In this document: positions 16,149 through 25,454 of the stretch, piece by piece | Numbering within the stretch: the stretch's first letter is position 1 | How the letters are laid out: the number at the start of each line of letters is the position of its first letter | Assembly: GCA_027532905.1 (NCBI GenBank) | Contig: JAPZUA010000002.1 | Location: 558,001-622,000 of the forward strand | Length of the DNA: 64,000 bases | Reading direction: 5' to 3' | Source of the DNA: Magnetospirillum sp. | GTDB taxonomy: Bacteria; Pseudomonadota; Alphaproteobacteria; CACIAM-22H2 | Made by a program: the position numbers and the translations under genes | The notes under the pieces: model-generated | The model's input: only the letters and a program-made list of their open reading frames with translations | Database searches by the model: none | Told to the model about the DNA's origin: nothing

Positions 16149-17192
16149 CTGGGCGAGATCGGCAATCGGGATATCGGCAGCCTCAAGATCGGCTGCACGG
16201 GCGGCGGGGCCACGCATAGCGACGCCGCGATCCCCGACATCACAACGAAAGTGCGCATGGTCAAGGATGCGGGCGTGTTCGACTATATCGACCGCACGCC
16301 GCCCGACGACGAGTTTCGCGCGCTTTTGAAAGCAAGCGAATCCTGCGATCTGCCGGTGCTTGCGGGCGGCTGGTTCTATGTGCGCGGCCGCGACGAAGCT
16401 CTGTTCGAGCAGAACATCGTCAAAGCCCGGCTGCTCGGCAGCGTCGTGCACAATGTGCAGCTTCTGACCTGCCACGAAGGCGGGCATGTGCTGAGCGACC
16501 GCGAGGTCGCCGATTTTTATCTTTGGGCCCACGATTTCGCTATGCGCCACGGCGTAGTGCCGTGCTTCGAGGTGCATGTGAATATGTGGTCCGAGCATTT
16601 CGGCCGCGTGGCGGAGGTGGCGTCGCTCGTCGAAGCGCAGGGTGTTGCGTTCCGCATGACGCTCGACCACAGCCATGTCGTGTTCAAGATCGACAATTCG
16701 GCCGAACAGGACGTGCAGAACATGCGCGCCGACGTGGAGAGCGGTGCGCTCGTGCTCGAGCCCGGCCGCGAGGGCAACGTGGCGCAGAGCTGGATCGAAG
16801 CGGGTTGGGTGCACCACGCGCATGCGCGCGCGGCTATCCCGGCGAACCCGAAGAATATTCGTGCGCGCCATCCCGACGGTAGTTTCGGGCGCGGCATCCA
16901 GTATCCGTTCGTCGAGCCCGCTCCGGGCGCGTACCACGCGGAATGGGACGGCGAAAAACTCGAGCCATGGAAGCGCACGATGCGCGATCTGCTGCGCCAT
17001 CGCGCGCGCGATCCCAATTCCGTGCTCGGCCAGATTTCGTGCGAGCACATCCCGAACATCGACTACGGTGCGGGCCAGGGCTATTCGATTTTCGACGACA
17101 ATGTCGCGTGCGCCCGTTGGCTGCGCGCGGAATGGATCGCTGCGTGCGCTGACGCCGCGCGGGACGAAACGACAGGGGAGAAAAGCACATGA
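16149..17192 (+). CDS. Uncharacterised protein, probable xylose isomerase-like TIM barrel
   Basis: The product is 347 residues from a proposed CTG, or 313 from the first standard codon (GTG at 16251). The stretch before that GTG encodes IGSLKIGCTGGGATHSDAAI in frame, with no stop, and it reads as an authentic protein start; no ATG, GTG or TTG exists between an upstream TAA and 16251. AGGGGG lies 5 bp before the CTG. The body (VRMVKDAGVFDYID, CFEVHVNMWSEHF, MTLDHSHVVFKIDN, VHHAHARAAIP) suggests a metal-dependent TIM barrel. I do not recognise a characterised member. Its stop overlaps the formaldehyde dehydrogenase start (ATGA), so the two are co-translated. Confidence 0.65.
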   Translation: MGEIGNRDIGSLKIGCTGGGATHSDAAIPDITTKVRMVKDAGVFDYIDRTPPDDEFRALLKASESCDLPVLAGGWFYVRGRDEALFEQNIVKARLLGSVVHNVQLLTCHEGGHVLSDREVADFYLWAHDFAMRHGVVPCFEVHVNMWSEHFGRVAEVASLVEAQGVAFRMTLDHSHVVFKIDNSAEQDVQNMRADVESGALVLEPGREGNVAQSWIEAGWVHHAHARAAIPANPKNIRARHPDGSFGRGIQYPFVEPAPGAYHAEWDGEKLEPWKRTMRDLLRHRARDPNSVLGQISCEHIPNIDYGAGQGYSIFDDNVACARWLRAEWIAACADAARDETTGEKST

Positions 17193-18298
17193 AAGTTCGC
17201 GCCGCTGTGGCCTACAAAGCAAAATCGCCGCTCGTCCTCGAGACGATCGATCTCGAAGGCCCGAAGGAAGGCGAAGTACTGGTCGAAATCAAAGCGACCG
17301 GCATTTGCCATACCGACGAATACACGCTTTCAGGTGCCGACCCCGAAGGGCTGTTTCCTGTCGTGCTCGGCCACGAGGGGGCGGGGATCGTCGTCGATGT
17401 CGGCAAGGGGGTTACGACCTTGCAGAAGGGCGACCATGTGATCCCGCTCTACACGCCTGAATGCCGCCAGTGCAAAACCTGCCTCAGCCAGAAATCCAAT
17501 CTGTGCACCGCGATCCGCGCCACGCAAGGCAAGGGCGTGATGCCGGACGGCACCAGCCGCTTTTCGTGCAGCGGTTCCTCGGTGCTGCATTACATGGGCT
17601 GCTCGACCTTCGCGAATTTCACGGTGCTGCCCGAGATCGCATTGGCGAAGATCCGCAAGGACGCGCCGTTCGACAAGGTCTGCTACATCGGCTGCGGGGT
17701 CACGACCGGCATCGGGGCCGTGCTGCACACAGCTAAGGTCGAGCCGGGCGCCAACGTCGTTGTGTTCGGGCTCGGCGGCATCGGGCTCAACGTGCTGCAG
17801 GGCGCGCGCATGGCGGGGGCCGACATGATCGTCGGCGTCGACATCAACCCCGCGCGCGAGGCGATCGCGCGCAAATTCGGCATGACGCATTTCGTCAACC
17901 CGAAGGATCTCAAAGGCGATCTCGTCGCCCATCTGGTCGAACTCACCAAAGGCGGGGCCGATTACAGCTTCGAATGCGTGGGCAACACCACGCTGATGCG
18001 CCAAGCGCTCGAATGCTGCCATCGCGGCTGGGGCGTTTCGGTCGTCGTCGGCGTTGCAGGGGCGGGACAAGAGATTTCGACGCGGCCCTTCCAGCTTGTG
18101 ACCGGGCGCGTGTGGAAGGGGACCGCCTTCGGCGGCGTGCGCGGCCGCACCCAAGTGCCGCATATCGTCGATTGGTACATGGACGGCAAGATCAATATCG
18201 ACGATCTGATCACCCATGTGCTGCCGCACGAGAAGATCAACGAAGGTTTCGATCTGATGCGCAGCGGCAATTCCATCCGCACCGTTCTGACGTATTGA
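17189..18298 (+). CDS. frmA: S-(hydroxymethyl)glutathione dehydrogenase / class III alcohol dehydrogenase
   Basis: The 369-residue zinc enzyme oxidises S-hydroxymethylglutathione, the spontaneous adduct of formaldehyde and glutathione, to S-formylglutathione with NAD. Catalytic zinc ligands Cys40, His62 and Cys169 and the structural zinc cysteines 92, 95, 98 and 106 are present. The coenzyme motif GLGGIG lies near residue 193. The following gene encodes the next enzyme of the pathway, and the preceding TIM-barrel gene is translationally coupled. This is one of the most certain calls in the window. Confidence 0.95.
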   Translation: MKVRAAVAYKAKSPLVLETIDLEGPKEGEVLVEIKATGICHTDEYTLSGADPEGLFPVVLGHEGAGIVVDVGKGVTTLQKGDHVIPLYTPECRQCKTCLSQKSNLCTAIRATQGKGVMPDGTSRFSCSGSSVLHYMGCSTFANFTVLPEIALAKIRKDAPFDKVCYIGCGVTTGIGAVLHTAKVEPGANVVVFGLGGIGLNVLQGARMAGADMIVGVDINPAREAIARKFGMTHFVNPKDLKGDLVAHLVELTKGGADYSFECVGNTTLMRQALECCHRGWGVSVVVGVAGAGQEISTRPFQLVTGRVWKGTAFGGVRGRTQVPHIVDWYMDGKINIDDLITHVLPHEKINEGFDLMRSGNSIRTVLTY

Positions 18299-18304
18299 GG
18301 CAAG

Positions 18305-19135
18305 ATGGAAACGCTCGCAACGCACGCCTGCTTCGGCGGCACGCAAGGTTTCTACCGCCATGTCTCAACCGCATGTGCGGGCCCGATGCGCTTTGCCGTA
18401 TACTTGCCGCCGCATGCGGTGGGGGCCAAGCTCCCGGCCGTGCTGGCGCTGGCTGGCCTCACATGTACCGAAGAAACTTTCGCGATCAAGGCGGGTGCGC
18501 AGCGCGTCGCGTCGGAACTCGGGCTCATTCTTGTGATGCCCGACACGAGCCCGCGCGAACCCGTCTTGCCCGGCGATCGCGAAGCCTGGGATTTCGGCCA
18601 AGGGGCGGGTTTCTATGTCGACGCGACGCAAGCGCCGTGGAAGGCGCACTACGGCATGTTCAGCTACGTGGTGGACGAATTGCCTGACCTTGTTGCGGCC
18701 GAGTTCCCGGTCGATCCCGCGCGCATCGGCGTGATGGGCCATTCGATGGGCGGGCATGGGGCGCTTGTAGCAGCGCTGCGCCGTCCCGATCGCTTTCGCA
18801 GCTGCTCCGCCTTCGCGCCCATTGCAGCACCCACGCAATGTCCGTGGGGCCACAAAGCGTTCGCTGGATATCTCGGCCCCGACCGCACGGCATGGGCTGC
18901 CTACGATGCATGCGAATTGATGCGCGCCAAGCCGTTTGCGCGCGAGATCCTTGTCGATCAAGGCCTCGCCGACAAATTCTTGGCCGAGCAATTGCGCCCG
19001 GACCTGCTCGAAGAAGCAGCGAAAGTTAGTGGCCAACAGATGACGCTGCGCCGCCATGCGGGCTACGACCACGGCTACTTCTTCATCCAGAGTTTTGTGG
19101 CCGACCATCTGGCGCATCACAAGGGCCAGCTCTAA
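18305..19135 (+). CDS. fghA: S-formylglutathione hydrolase
   Basis: The 276-residue esterase D-type alpha/beta hydrolase splits S-formylglutathione to formate and glutathione. The nucleophile is Ser147 in GHSMGGHGA, the oxyanion region is LAGLTCTEETF, and the catalytic histidine lies in YDHGYFFIQSF near the C-terminus. It starts 6 bp after the dehydrogenase stop and completes the glutathione-dependent formaldehyde pathway. No formate dehydrogenase is in the window. Confidence 0.95.
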   Translation: METLATHACFGGTQGFYRHVSTACAGPMRFAVYLPPHAVGAKLPAVLALAGLTCTEETFAIKAGAQRVASELGLILVMPDTSPREPVLPGDREAWDFGQGAGFYVDATQAPWKAHYGMFSYVVDELPDLVAAEFPVDPARIGVMGHSMGGHGALVAALRRPDRFRSCSAFAPIAAPTQCPWGHKAFAGYLGPDRTAWAAYDACELMRAKPFAREILVDQGLADKFLAEQLRPDLLEEAAKVSGQQMTLRRHAGYDHGYFFIQSFVADHLAHHKGQL

Positions 19136-19160
19136 TTCAGGCAGTTTCTGCTGCGGCATC

Positions 19161-19190
19161 TTGACAGGAGCGCACCCCAATCCCCACAAT
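19161..19190 (+). promoter_or_regulatory. Candidate sigma-70 promoter upstream of the DUF2848-Dpp operon
   Basis: TTGACA (19161-19166) is a perfect -35; CACAAT (19185-19190), 18 bp downstream, is a weaker -10. It lies in the only sizeable gap between the formaldehyde genes and the following long operon. Confidence 0.5.
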
Positions 19191-19246
19191 GAGATATCAA
19201 TAGGTCAAATGAGCGGCGCAGCTGCCGCGACCGAAGAGGGGGAAAT

Positions 19247-19972
19247 GTGGCGCGACTGAAGCTGGAGCTTGCCGAGCGTGCCGGGACGCGAACCGCCGAT
19301 GTCGAGGTTCAGCGCCTCTACAATCTCGGCTCTGCCACGCGCAATCCGGAAAGTGCGCGCGCCCACCAGGAAGAAGTGGCGCATATCGGCGTCAAGATCG
19401 CTTTCGACATTCCGGCACCCCGCATCTATCCGCTTTCTCCCGAAGTGATCACCACATCCGACGCTATTGCCGTGCAGGGCGACCGCACCTCGGGCGAAGT
19501 CGAAATCGTGCTGCTGATGGCCGACACGCTCTATGTCGGCGTCGGCTCGGACCATACCGACCGCACGCTCGAAAAGATTTCGATCTTATGGTCGAAGCAG
19601 GCCTGCGCCAACGTGCTGGCGCCGACGCTTTGGCGGTTCGACGAAATCGCCGCGCATTGGGATTCCTGCCGTCTGCGCAGCTGGGTCGACGGGCGCCTCT
19701 ACCAGGATTGTGGCGTTGACATGTTCAAGCGCCCCGAAGAGCTGCTCGACATCGTGCGCACGCGTACGGGCTCGCTGCCCGCGCGCGATTTCGCGATCTT
19801 CTGCGGCACTTACGTTAGCGTCGACAAATCGGTCGGTTTCGGCAGCGACTGGCGCATCGAACTTGCCGATCCCAAGCTCGGCCGCACGCTCGGCCACAGC
19901 TATCGCGTCCAGAATTTGCTCGACGAAATACGCCCGGAATTCCGGGTTCCGCTCGCTGCCAAACCGCTTTGA
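19247..19972 (+). CDS. DUF2848 family protein
   Basis: The 241-residue protein shows the pattern of DUF2848 proteins: a central SGEVEIVLLMADTLYVGVGSD block followed by HTDRTLEK and SKQACANVLAPTLWRFDEI, and a C-terminal WRIELADPKLGRTL segment. Family members are distantly like fumarylacetoacetate hydrolases but have no assigned reaction that I know of. It starts at GTG after AGAGGGGG and is 31 bp ahead of a Dpp-type binding protein, suggesting that it processes the imported compound. Confidence 0.75.
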   Translation: MARLKLELAERAGTRTADVEVQRLYNLGSATRNPESARAHQEEVAHIGVKIAFDIPAPRIYPLSPEVITTSDAIAVQGDRTSGEVEIVLLMADTLYVGVGSDHTDRTLEKISILWSKQACANVLAPTLWRFDEIAAHWDSCRLRSWVDGRLYQDCGVDMFKRPEELLDIVRTRTGSLPARDFAIFCGTYVSVDKSVGFGSDWRIELADPKLGRTLGHSYRVQNLLDEIRPEFRVPLAAKPL

Positions 19973-20003
19973 TCCGTTCTCTCGAACCCTTGGAGACCGC
20001 CCC

Positions 20004-21593
20004 ATGACCAAGATCGCACGTCGCCAATTCGCTTTGGGCTCGCTTGGTGCGTTGGGGGCGGCGACAATCTGGCGCCGCGCCGAAGCGCAGGCCGTGCCGA
20101 CGTTGGTGCTTGCCGCCACGCGCACGCCGGGCGGCTTCGACGGCGACGCGCTGCGGCCCAACACGCAGAATGTGGTGGTGCAGACCTACGAAGGCCTCAC
20201 GCGCTACGCGGTCGCAAGCGGTGCGGACGGCCGCATCCGCATCGACGGAAGCAAGGTCGAGCCGCATCTAGCCGAATCCTGGCGCGTTTCGGAAGACGGC
20301 AAGACCTGGATCTTTAAGCTGCGCGAGGGCGTGAAGAGCTATTTCGGCAACGAGCTGACGTCGGAAGACGTCGTCTGGGGCTGGCGCAAATCGATCGCCC
20401 AAAACCGCACGGGCGCTTTCATCGCGCGCGTATCGTCCGTCACGAGCGTCGAAGCTGTGTCGCGCTATGAGGTGCGCTTCAATCTCTCGGGGCCGAACAC
20501 GATCTTCCTGCGCGCGCTCACGCTCTACACGCCGTCGATCTACGATTCGACCGTGATGAAGCAGAATGCGACCGCCGAAGATCCGTGGGCGCTGCGCTTC
20601 CTCGAGAGCAATACGGCGGGCTTCGGCCCCTACCATCTGCAGGCACTGCGGCCGAACCAGGAGGCCGTCTACGTCGCCAATCCCAACTATTTCCGCGGCA
20701 AGCCGCATTTCGAGCGCGTTATCTACCGCGAAGTGCCGTCGGCCGCCAACCGCGTGGCGCTGATGCGCGCAGGCCAAGCGCAGTGGACCGAGGAACTGAC
20801 GCAGCGCCAGATCGTCGAACTGCAGCGCGACCGGCGCGTGCGCGTCGAAGGCGAAGAGGGGACGGGCCACGCCTCGGTGCGCATGACGCCGCGCTTCGAA
20901 CCGTTCGGCGACCGACGCATTCGCCAGGCGATGCTCTATGCCGCCGACTACGACGCGATCAACAAGGCCGTGTTCGAGGGGCTGGGCACGCAAGCTAAGT
21001 CGATCGTGCCGCCAGCCATCGAAGGCCACGACGCGTCGGCTTGGGTGTTCTCCACCAATGTCGATCGCGCCAAGGCACTTCTCGCCGAAGCGGGCAAGGC
21101 CGGCGGCGTCACCTCCACGCTCGAATTCTCCGAAATCTTCTGGTGGGAGGAGGCGGTCGCCGTTCAGCTGCGCAGCCAGCTTGCGCGCGCCGGCATCACG
21201 CTCGAGCTCAAGAAGATCTCGGATTCCGACATGCGTGCGCGCACGGCCCCCAACCGGCGCGACCTGCCGTTCTTCACTTTCATGGACAATCCGATCGTGA
21301 TGGACCCGGTCTACACGCTCTATCTCAATGCGCACAGCGACGGCGCTTCGAACCGCAACGACTACCGCAATCCCGCGTTCGATTCGATCGTCGAGCAGGC
21401 GCTCGTCGAACAGAACAACGCCAAGCGGCTCGAACTCGTGCGCGAGGCGCAGCGCATCCACACGACCGACGCGACATGGCTCATGACCATGTATCCCGGC
21501 ACGTTTGAGGCGATGGCGCCGAATATCCGCGGCTGGATCTGGCAGCCCGACCTGCACGAGCGGTGGGTCGATCTGCAAGCCGTGCGCACCTGA
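20004..21593 (+). CDS. Family 5 extracellular solute-binding protein (DppA/OppA-like)
   Basis: The 529-residue protein begins with a Tat-like signal (ARRQFALGSLGALGAATIW, cleavage near AEAQA). It has the SBP_bac_5 pattern: LAESWRVSEDGKTWIFKLREG, then LTSEDVVWGWRKSI, and the FGDRRIRQAMLYAADYDAI hinge. It delivers a peptide or other small nitrogenous ligand to the following permeases. GGAG lies 8 bp before the ATG; the frame extends upstream but only as a shadow of the DUF2848 gene. Confidence 0.9.
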   Translation: MTKIARRQFALGSLGALGAATIWRRAEAQAVPTLVLAATRTPGGFDGDALRPNTQNVVVQTYEGLTRYAVASGADGRIRIDGSKVEPHLAESWRVSEDGKTWIFKLREGVKSYFGNELTSEDVVWGWRKSIAQNRTGAFIARVSSVTSVEAVSRYEVRFNLSGPNTIFLRALTLYTPSIYDSTVMKQNATAEDPWALRFLESNTAGFGPYHLQALRPNQEAVYVANPNYFRGKPHFERVIYREVPSAANRVALMRAGQAQWTEELTQRQIVELQRDRRVRVEGEEGTGHASVRMTPRFEPFGDRRIRQAMLYAADYDAINKAVFEGLGTQAKSIVPPAIEGHDASAWVFSTNVDRAKALLAEAGKAGGVTSTLEFSEIFWWEEAVAVQLRSQLARAGITLELKKISDSDMRARTAPNRRDLPFFTFMDNPIVMDPVYTLYLNAHSDGASNRNDYRNPAFDSIVEQALVEQNNAKRLELVREAQRIHTTDATWLMTMYPGTFEAMAPNIRGWIWQPDLHERWVDLQAVRT

Positions 21594-21597
21594 TGCG

Positions 21598-22617
21598 ATG
21601 ACGGACCAGCTTCGTCGCTTTCTCTATCGCCGCGTTCTGCTGATCGGGCCGATTTTGTTCGGCGTGCTGCTGGTCACTTTTCTGCTGGTCCGCATCGGCG
21701 ACCAGGATCCGGTGGCGATGCTGGCGGGCCCGACGGCGTCGGCCGCGCAGATCGCCGAAGTGCGCGCCGAACTTGGCCTCGACCGGCCGGTTCTCGAGCA
21801 GTTTGCGATCTACATTGCCAAGGTCGCGACCGGCGATCTCGGCCGCTCGTGGCTCAACAGTCGTCCGGTGCTCGACGATCTGTGGCGCCGGGTGCCGGTC
21901 ACGCTCGAATTGCTGCTGCTGGGCGTCGGGCTTGCGGCCGCGATCGGCATCCCGGCCGGCATTGCGGCCGCTTTCCGGCCCGACGGGCGCTTCGACCAGA
22001 TCAGCCGGCTCGTCTCGTTGCTCGGCTTTTCGATTCCGACCTACTGGCTCGGGCTGCTCGCGATCTTTGTATTCTTCTATTTGCTGGGTTGGGCGCCGCC
22101 GCCGATGGGCAGACTCAGCCTGATGATCGATGCGCCGCCGCACGTCACGGGCAGCTACGTGATCGATGCGTTGCTTGCAGCCGATCCCGACGCGCTGGGC
22201 TCCGCCGTGGCGCAGCTCGTACTGCCGGTCGCGTGCATCACGATCATTGCGGCAGCGCCCATGCTCAAACAGGCGCGCGCCATCGCGATCGACGTGTTGG
22301 CGTCGGATTATGTGCGCTATGCACGCGCCTCGGGCTTGCCCGCGCGCGACATTCGCGCCATCGTGCGGCGCAACAGTGCCGTACCGCTGCTCACGTTCGC
22401 GGGCACCGAGCTCACGGGCCTCGTCGGCACTTCGTCTTTGATCGAGCTCGTGTTCGCGTGGGGCGGCATGGGCCAGTATGGCTTGAGTGCCATCCTCGAG
22501 GGCGATTTCACGGCCGTGCAAGGCTATGTGCTGTTCGTGGCTTGCTTCTCGCTGCTGGTCTTCGTCGTCGTCGATCTACTTGTGATGCTGCTTGAACCGC
22601 GGGCGCAAACCGCATGA
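21598..22617 (+). CDS. Dipeptide/oligopeptide-type ABC permease (DppB-like)
   Basis: The 339-residue integral membrane protein has the DppB layout: an N-terminal helix, the conserved DPVAMLAGPTAS and LGLDRPVLEQFAIY segments in the first periplasmic loop, and a C-terminal domain with the coupling loop ASDYVRYARASGLPARDIRAIVRRN. It starts 4 bp after the binding-protein stop and overlaps the next permease by 4 bp. Confidence 0.9.
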   Translation: MTDQLRRFLYRRVLLIGPILFGVLLVTFLLVRIGDQDPVAMLAGPTASAAQIAEVRAELGLDRPVLEQFAIYIAKVATGDLGRSWLNSRPVLDDLWRRVPVTLELLLLGVGLAAAIGIPAGIAAAFRPDGRFDQISRLVSLLGFSIPTYWLGLLAIFVFFYLLGWAPPPMGRLSLMIDAPPHVTGSYVIDALLAADPDALGSAVAQLVLPVACITIIAAAPMLKQARAIAIDVLASDYVRYARASGLPARDIRAIVRRNSAVPLLTFAGTELTGLVGTSSLIELVFAWGGMGQYGLSAILEGDFTAVQGYVLFVACFSLLVFVVVDLLVMLLEPRAQTA

Positions 22618-23492
22618 CCGACATGGCGGGCTATCGCGACGGATCGGCCTTCGCGCGCCTTTCGGCGGTCGCACGGCGCGCACCTACGGCCTTTGCCGGC
22701 GGCACGATCGTGCTGTTCTTCGTTGTGGTCGCCGTATTTGCACCGCTTCTGTCGCCGCACGACCCGCTGCACGCCTATTCCTACGATGTGCTGCGTCCGC
22801 CTTCGGCCGTGCATTGGCTCGGCACCGACGGCAACGGCATGGATATCTTCAGCCGCATCGTCTACGGCGCGCGGCTCGCGTTCGGCATTGCATTGCCAGC
22901 CGTTGCGGTTGCTGCTCTCATCGGCGTGCCGCTCGGGCTGTTCGCAGGCTATCGCGGCGGGTTCGTCGACGAGCTACTGCTGCGGCTCATGGATGTGCTG
23001 CGCGTGTTTCCGTCGATTATCCTTGCACTTGCCGTCGTCGCGGCGACGGGCCAGTCGCTTCTGAACATCGTGCTTGTGATCGGCCTTATCGACGCGCCGA
23101 TTTTCGCGCGCGTGGTGCGCGCTGAAGTGCTGGCGCTGCGCGGCAGCAATTTCGTCGAAGCGGCGGTCGCGGCCGGCAATCCGTTGCGCCGCGTGCTGTT
23201 CGTGCATCTGCTGCCCAATGCCATCAAGGGGGCGATGGCGCAAGGGGCCGTGCGCTTTGCCTGGGCGATCCGTGTCAGCGCCACGCTTGCTTTTGTCGGT
23301 GTGGGCGTGCAGCCGCCCACGCCCGAATGGGGCGCTATGATCCGCCAGGGGGCGGAATTCATGGTCACCGGCGAATGGTGGGTGGCGCTGTTCCCGGGGG
23401 TCGCACTCGTGCTGTTGGTTTTCGGCTTCAACATGCTCGGCGACGGGGTGCAGGATTGGCTCGACCCGCGCCGCAGGACGGCCGCGCGGTGA
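22614..23492 (+). CDS. Dipeptide/oligopeptide-type ABC permease (DppC-like)
   Basis: The 292-residue membrane protein contains the DppC signature HWLGTDGNGMDIFSRIVYGAR and the coupling loop LRGSNFVEAAVAAGNPLRRVLFVHLLPN. Six hydrophobic segments are visible. It is coupled on both sides by 4-bp overlaps (ATGA and GTGA), so it belongs to one transport operon. Confidence 0.9.
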   Translation: MTDMAGYRDGSAFARLSAVARRAPTAFAGGTIVLFFVVVAVFAPLLSPHDPLHAYSYDVLRPPSAVHWLGTDGNGMDIFSRIVYGARLAFGIALPAVAVAALIGVPLGLFAGYRGGFVDELLLRLMDVLRVFPSIILALAVVAATGQSLLNIVLVIGLIDAPIFARVVRAEVLALRGSNFVEAAVAAGNPLRRVLFVHLLPNAIKGAMAQGAVRFAWAIRVSATLAFVGVGVQPPTPEWGAMIRQGAEFMVTGEWWVALFPGVALVLLVFGFNMLGDGVQDWLDPRRRTAAR

Positions 23493-24469
23493 GCCTGCTG
23501 ACGGTCGAAAATCTGCACGTCCATTTCGTCGCGCGCGACGCGTTCGACCGCGTGAAGATCGCAAAGGCGCTAAACGGCGTGTCGCTGTCGCTGGAACGCG
23601 GCGAGATGCTGGGACTCGTCGGCGAAACGGGGGCGGGCAAGTCGCTGACGGCGCTAGCCCTGATGGGCCTCTTGAGAGCCCCTGCGCGCATCGTTGAAGG
23701 GGGCGCGCACTTCGAAGGCGAAAGCTTGTTCGAAATGTCGCCCGAGCGGCTCAACGCGCTGCGCGGCGGGCGCTTGGCGCTTGTGGTGCAAAGCCCGAAG
23801 ACGTCGCTCGATCCGTTGGCGCGCGTGGGCGACCAGATCGCGCGCGTGATGCGCGCGCACGGCTTGAAGAGTGCCGCGAAGGCGCGCGCCCGCGCGATCG
23901 AACTCATGGCAGCCGTCGGCATCCCCGATCCGGCGTCGCGCGCGCGGGCTTGGCCGCACGAATTGTCCGGCGGTATGGCGCAGCGCGTGCTGATCGCGAT
24001 GGCGCTTGCCAACGATCCCGCCTTGCTGATCGCCGACGAGCCCACGACCGGACTCGACGTGACGGTGCAGGCGCAGATCCTCGATCTGCTGCAGGCGGCC
24101 GCGGCCGCGCGCGGCCTCGGCGTGATCGTCATCACGCACGATCTCGGCGTCGTCGCGCAATACTGCACCCGCGTCTGCGTGATGTTTGCGGGCACCATCG
24201 TCGAGCAGGGGCGCGTCGATCGCGTGCTCGTCGATCCGGCACACCCCTATACGCGCGCGTTGCTCGCGGCCTCACCCGAGCGTTTGCGCCCCGGGGCCGC
24301 GATCCCGGCTGGGCCGCCGCCGGATCTCTACGATCTGCCCACGGGCTGCGTCTACTCGCGTCGCTGCGCGCGCGCGGATGCGGCCTGCACGCAGAGCCCG
24401 CCCGAACGGCGTTTAGCCGACGGGCACGATGTGCGTTGCCACCATGCGGCGGAGGCAGCACATGGCTGA
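23489..24469 (+). CDS. Dipeptide/oligopeptide-type ABC ATPase (DppD-like)
   Basis: The 326-residue ATPase starts with GTG inside the permease stop (GTGA). Walker A GETGAGKS is at 45-52, the signature is LSGGMAQR and Walker B is LLIADEPTTGLD. The C-terminal CVYSRRCARADAAC segment is the cysteine-rich oligopeptide transporter extension, a probable Fe-S or zinc site in DppD/F proteins. It forms a heterodimer with the next gene product. Confidence 0.9.
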   Translation: MSLLTVENLHVHFVARDAFDRVKIAKALNGVSLSLERGEMLGLVGETGAGKSLTALALMGLLRAPARIVEGGAHFEGESLFEMSPERLNALRGGRLALVVQSPKTSLDPLARVGDQIARVMRAHGLKSAAKARARAIELMAAVGIPDPASRARAWPHELSGGMAQRVLIAMALANDPALLIADEPTTGLDVTVQAQILDLLQAAAAARGLGVIVITHDLGVVAQYCTRVCVMFAGTIVEQGRVDRVLVDPAHPYTRALLAASPERLRPGAAIPAGPPPDLYDLPTGCVYSRRCARADAACTQSPPERRLADGHDVRCHHAAEAAHG

Positions 24470-25454
24470 GAACGTCCTTGAAGTCGAAGGTTTGACGCGC
24501 CAGTTCGGCGACGGGCGCCGTAGCGTGCATGCGGTGAACGGCGTCGATCTTGCCGTTGCCGCAGGCGAGACGTTGGGGCTCGTCGGCGAGTCCGGCTCCG
24601 GCAAATCGACGATCGGGCGCTGCCTTTTGCGGCTCATCGAGCCGACGGCAGGACGCATCGTGTTTGCCGGGCGCGATCTGCGCGCACTCGGGCCCGAAGA
24701 TCTCCGCCGTGCGCGCGCCGACATGCAGATGGTGTTCCAGGATCCGTGGGGCTCGCTCAATCCGCGCCTCACCGTGGGCGATCTCGTCGAGGAGCCGCTG
24801 CGCCTGCACACGACATTGAATGGCGTTGCGCGAAGAGCGCGCGTGGCCGAGCTTGCGCGGCGCGTGAGCCTCACCGAGGCGTTGTTGTCGCGTTATCCCG
24901 CCGACCTCTCGGGCGGGCAGCTGCAGCGCATATGCATTGCGCGCGCGATCGCGACCAACCCGAAGCTCGTGGTGCTCGATGAGCCGACGAGCTCGCTCGA
25001 CGTGTCGGTGCGCGCGGGCATTCTGCAATTGCTGGCCGAGCTCAAGCGCGATCTCGGCATTGCGATGATTTTCATCAGCCACGATCTTGCGACGGTGCGG
25101 CTGGTCAGCGACCGGGTGGCGGTGCTCTATCTCGGCAGCGTCGTCGAAACCGGGCCGACGCAGTCCGTGTTCGAAACGCCGCAGCATCCCTATACGGCCG
25201 CGTTGATCTCGGCCGATCTGTCGAGCGATCCGCGCGAGCGGCGGCGGCGCGTGGTGCTGGCGGGCGAGGTGCCGAGCCCGATCGACCTGCCGCCCGGCTG
25301 CTATTTCGCCTCGCGCTGTCCGATCGTGCGCGACGAATGCCGCGCGCAGCGTCCGCGCCTTGAAGCGCTCGGCGATGTCCGCGCCGCATGTCTGCGCGTG
25401 GCGGACGGCACCAATCGACTTGTTTCGATCTCTCCGGCGGAGCCCGCACAATGA
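24462..25454 (+). CDS. Dipeptide/oligopeptide-type ABC ATPase (DppF-like)
   Basis: The 330-residue ATPase has Walker A GESGSGKS at 42-49, signature LSGGQLQR, Walker B LVVLDEPTSSLD and the C-terminal CYFASRCPIVRDEC extension. The ATG is 6 bp after GGAGG and inside the end of the DppD-like gene (8-bp overlap). It is the only complete Dpp ATPase pair in the window and could also serve the ATPase-less permeases at 40.9-42.8 kb. Confidence 0.9.
   Translation: MAENVLEVEGLTRQFGDGRRSVHAVNGVDLAVAAGETLGLVGESGSGKSTIGRCLLRLIEPTAGRIVFAGRDLRALGPEDLRRARADMQMVFQDPWGSLNPRLTVGDLVEEPLRLHTTLNGVARRARVAELARRVSLTEALLSRYPADLSGGQLQRICIARAIATNPKLVVLDEPTSSLDVSVRAGILQLLAELKRDLGIAMIFISHDLATVRLVSDRVAVLYLGSVVETGPTQSVFETPQHPYTAALISADLSSDPRERRRRVVLAGEVPSPIDLPPGCYFASRCPIVRDECRAQRPRLEALGDVRAACLRVADGTNRLVSISPAEPAQ

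Noticed and set aside
15180-17222. Minus-strand 680-codon frame across the permease and TIM-barrel genes
   Set aside because: No ribosome site or family pattern. The plus strand has clear ABC permease and frmA-linked genes in coupled order.
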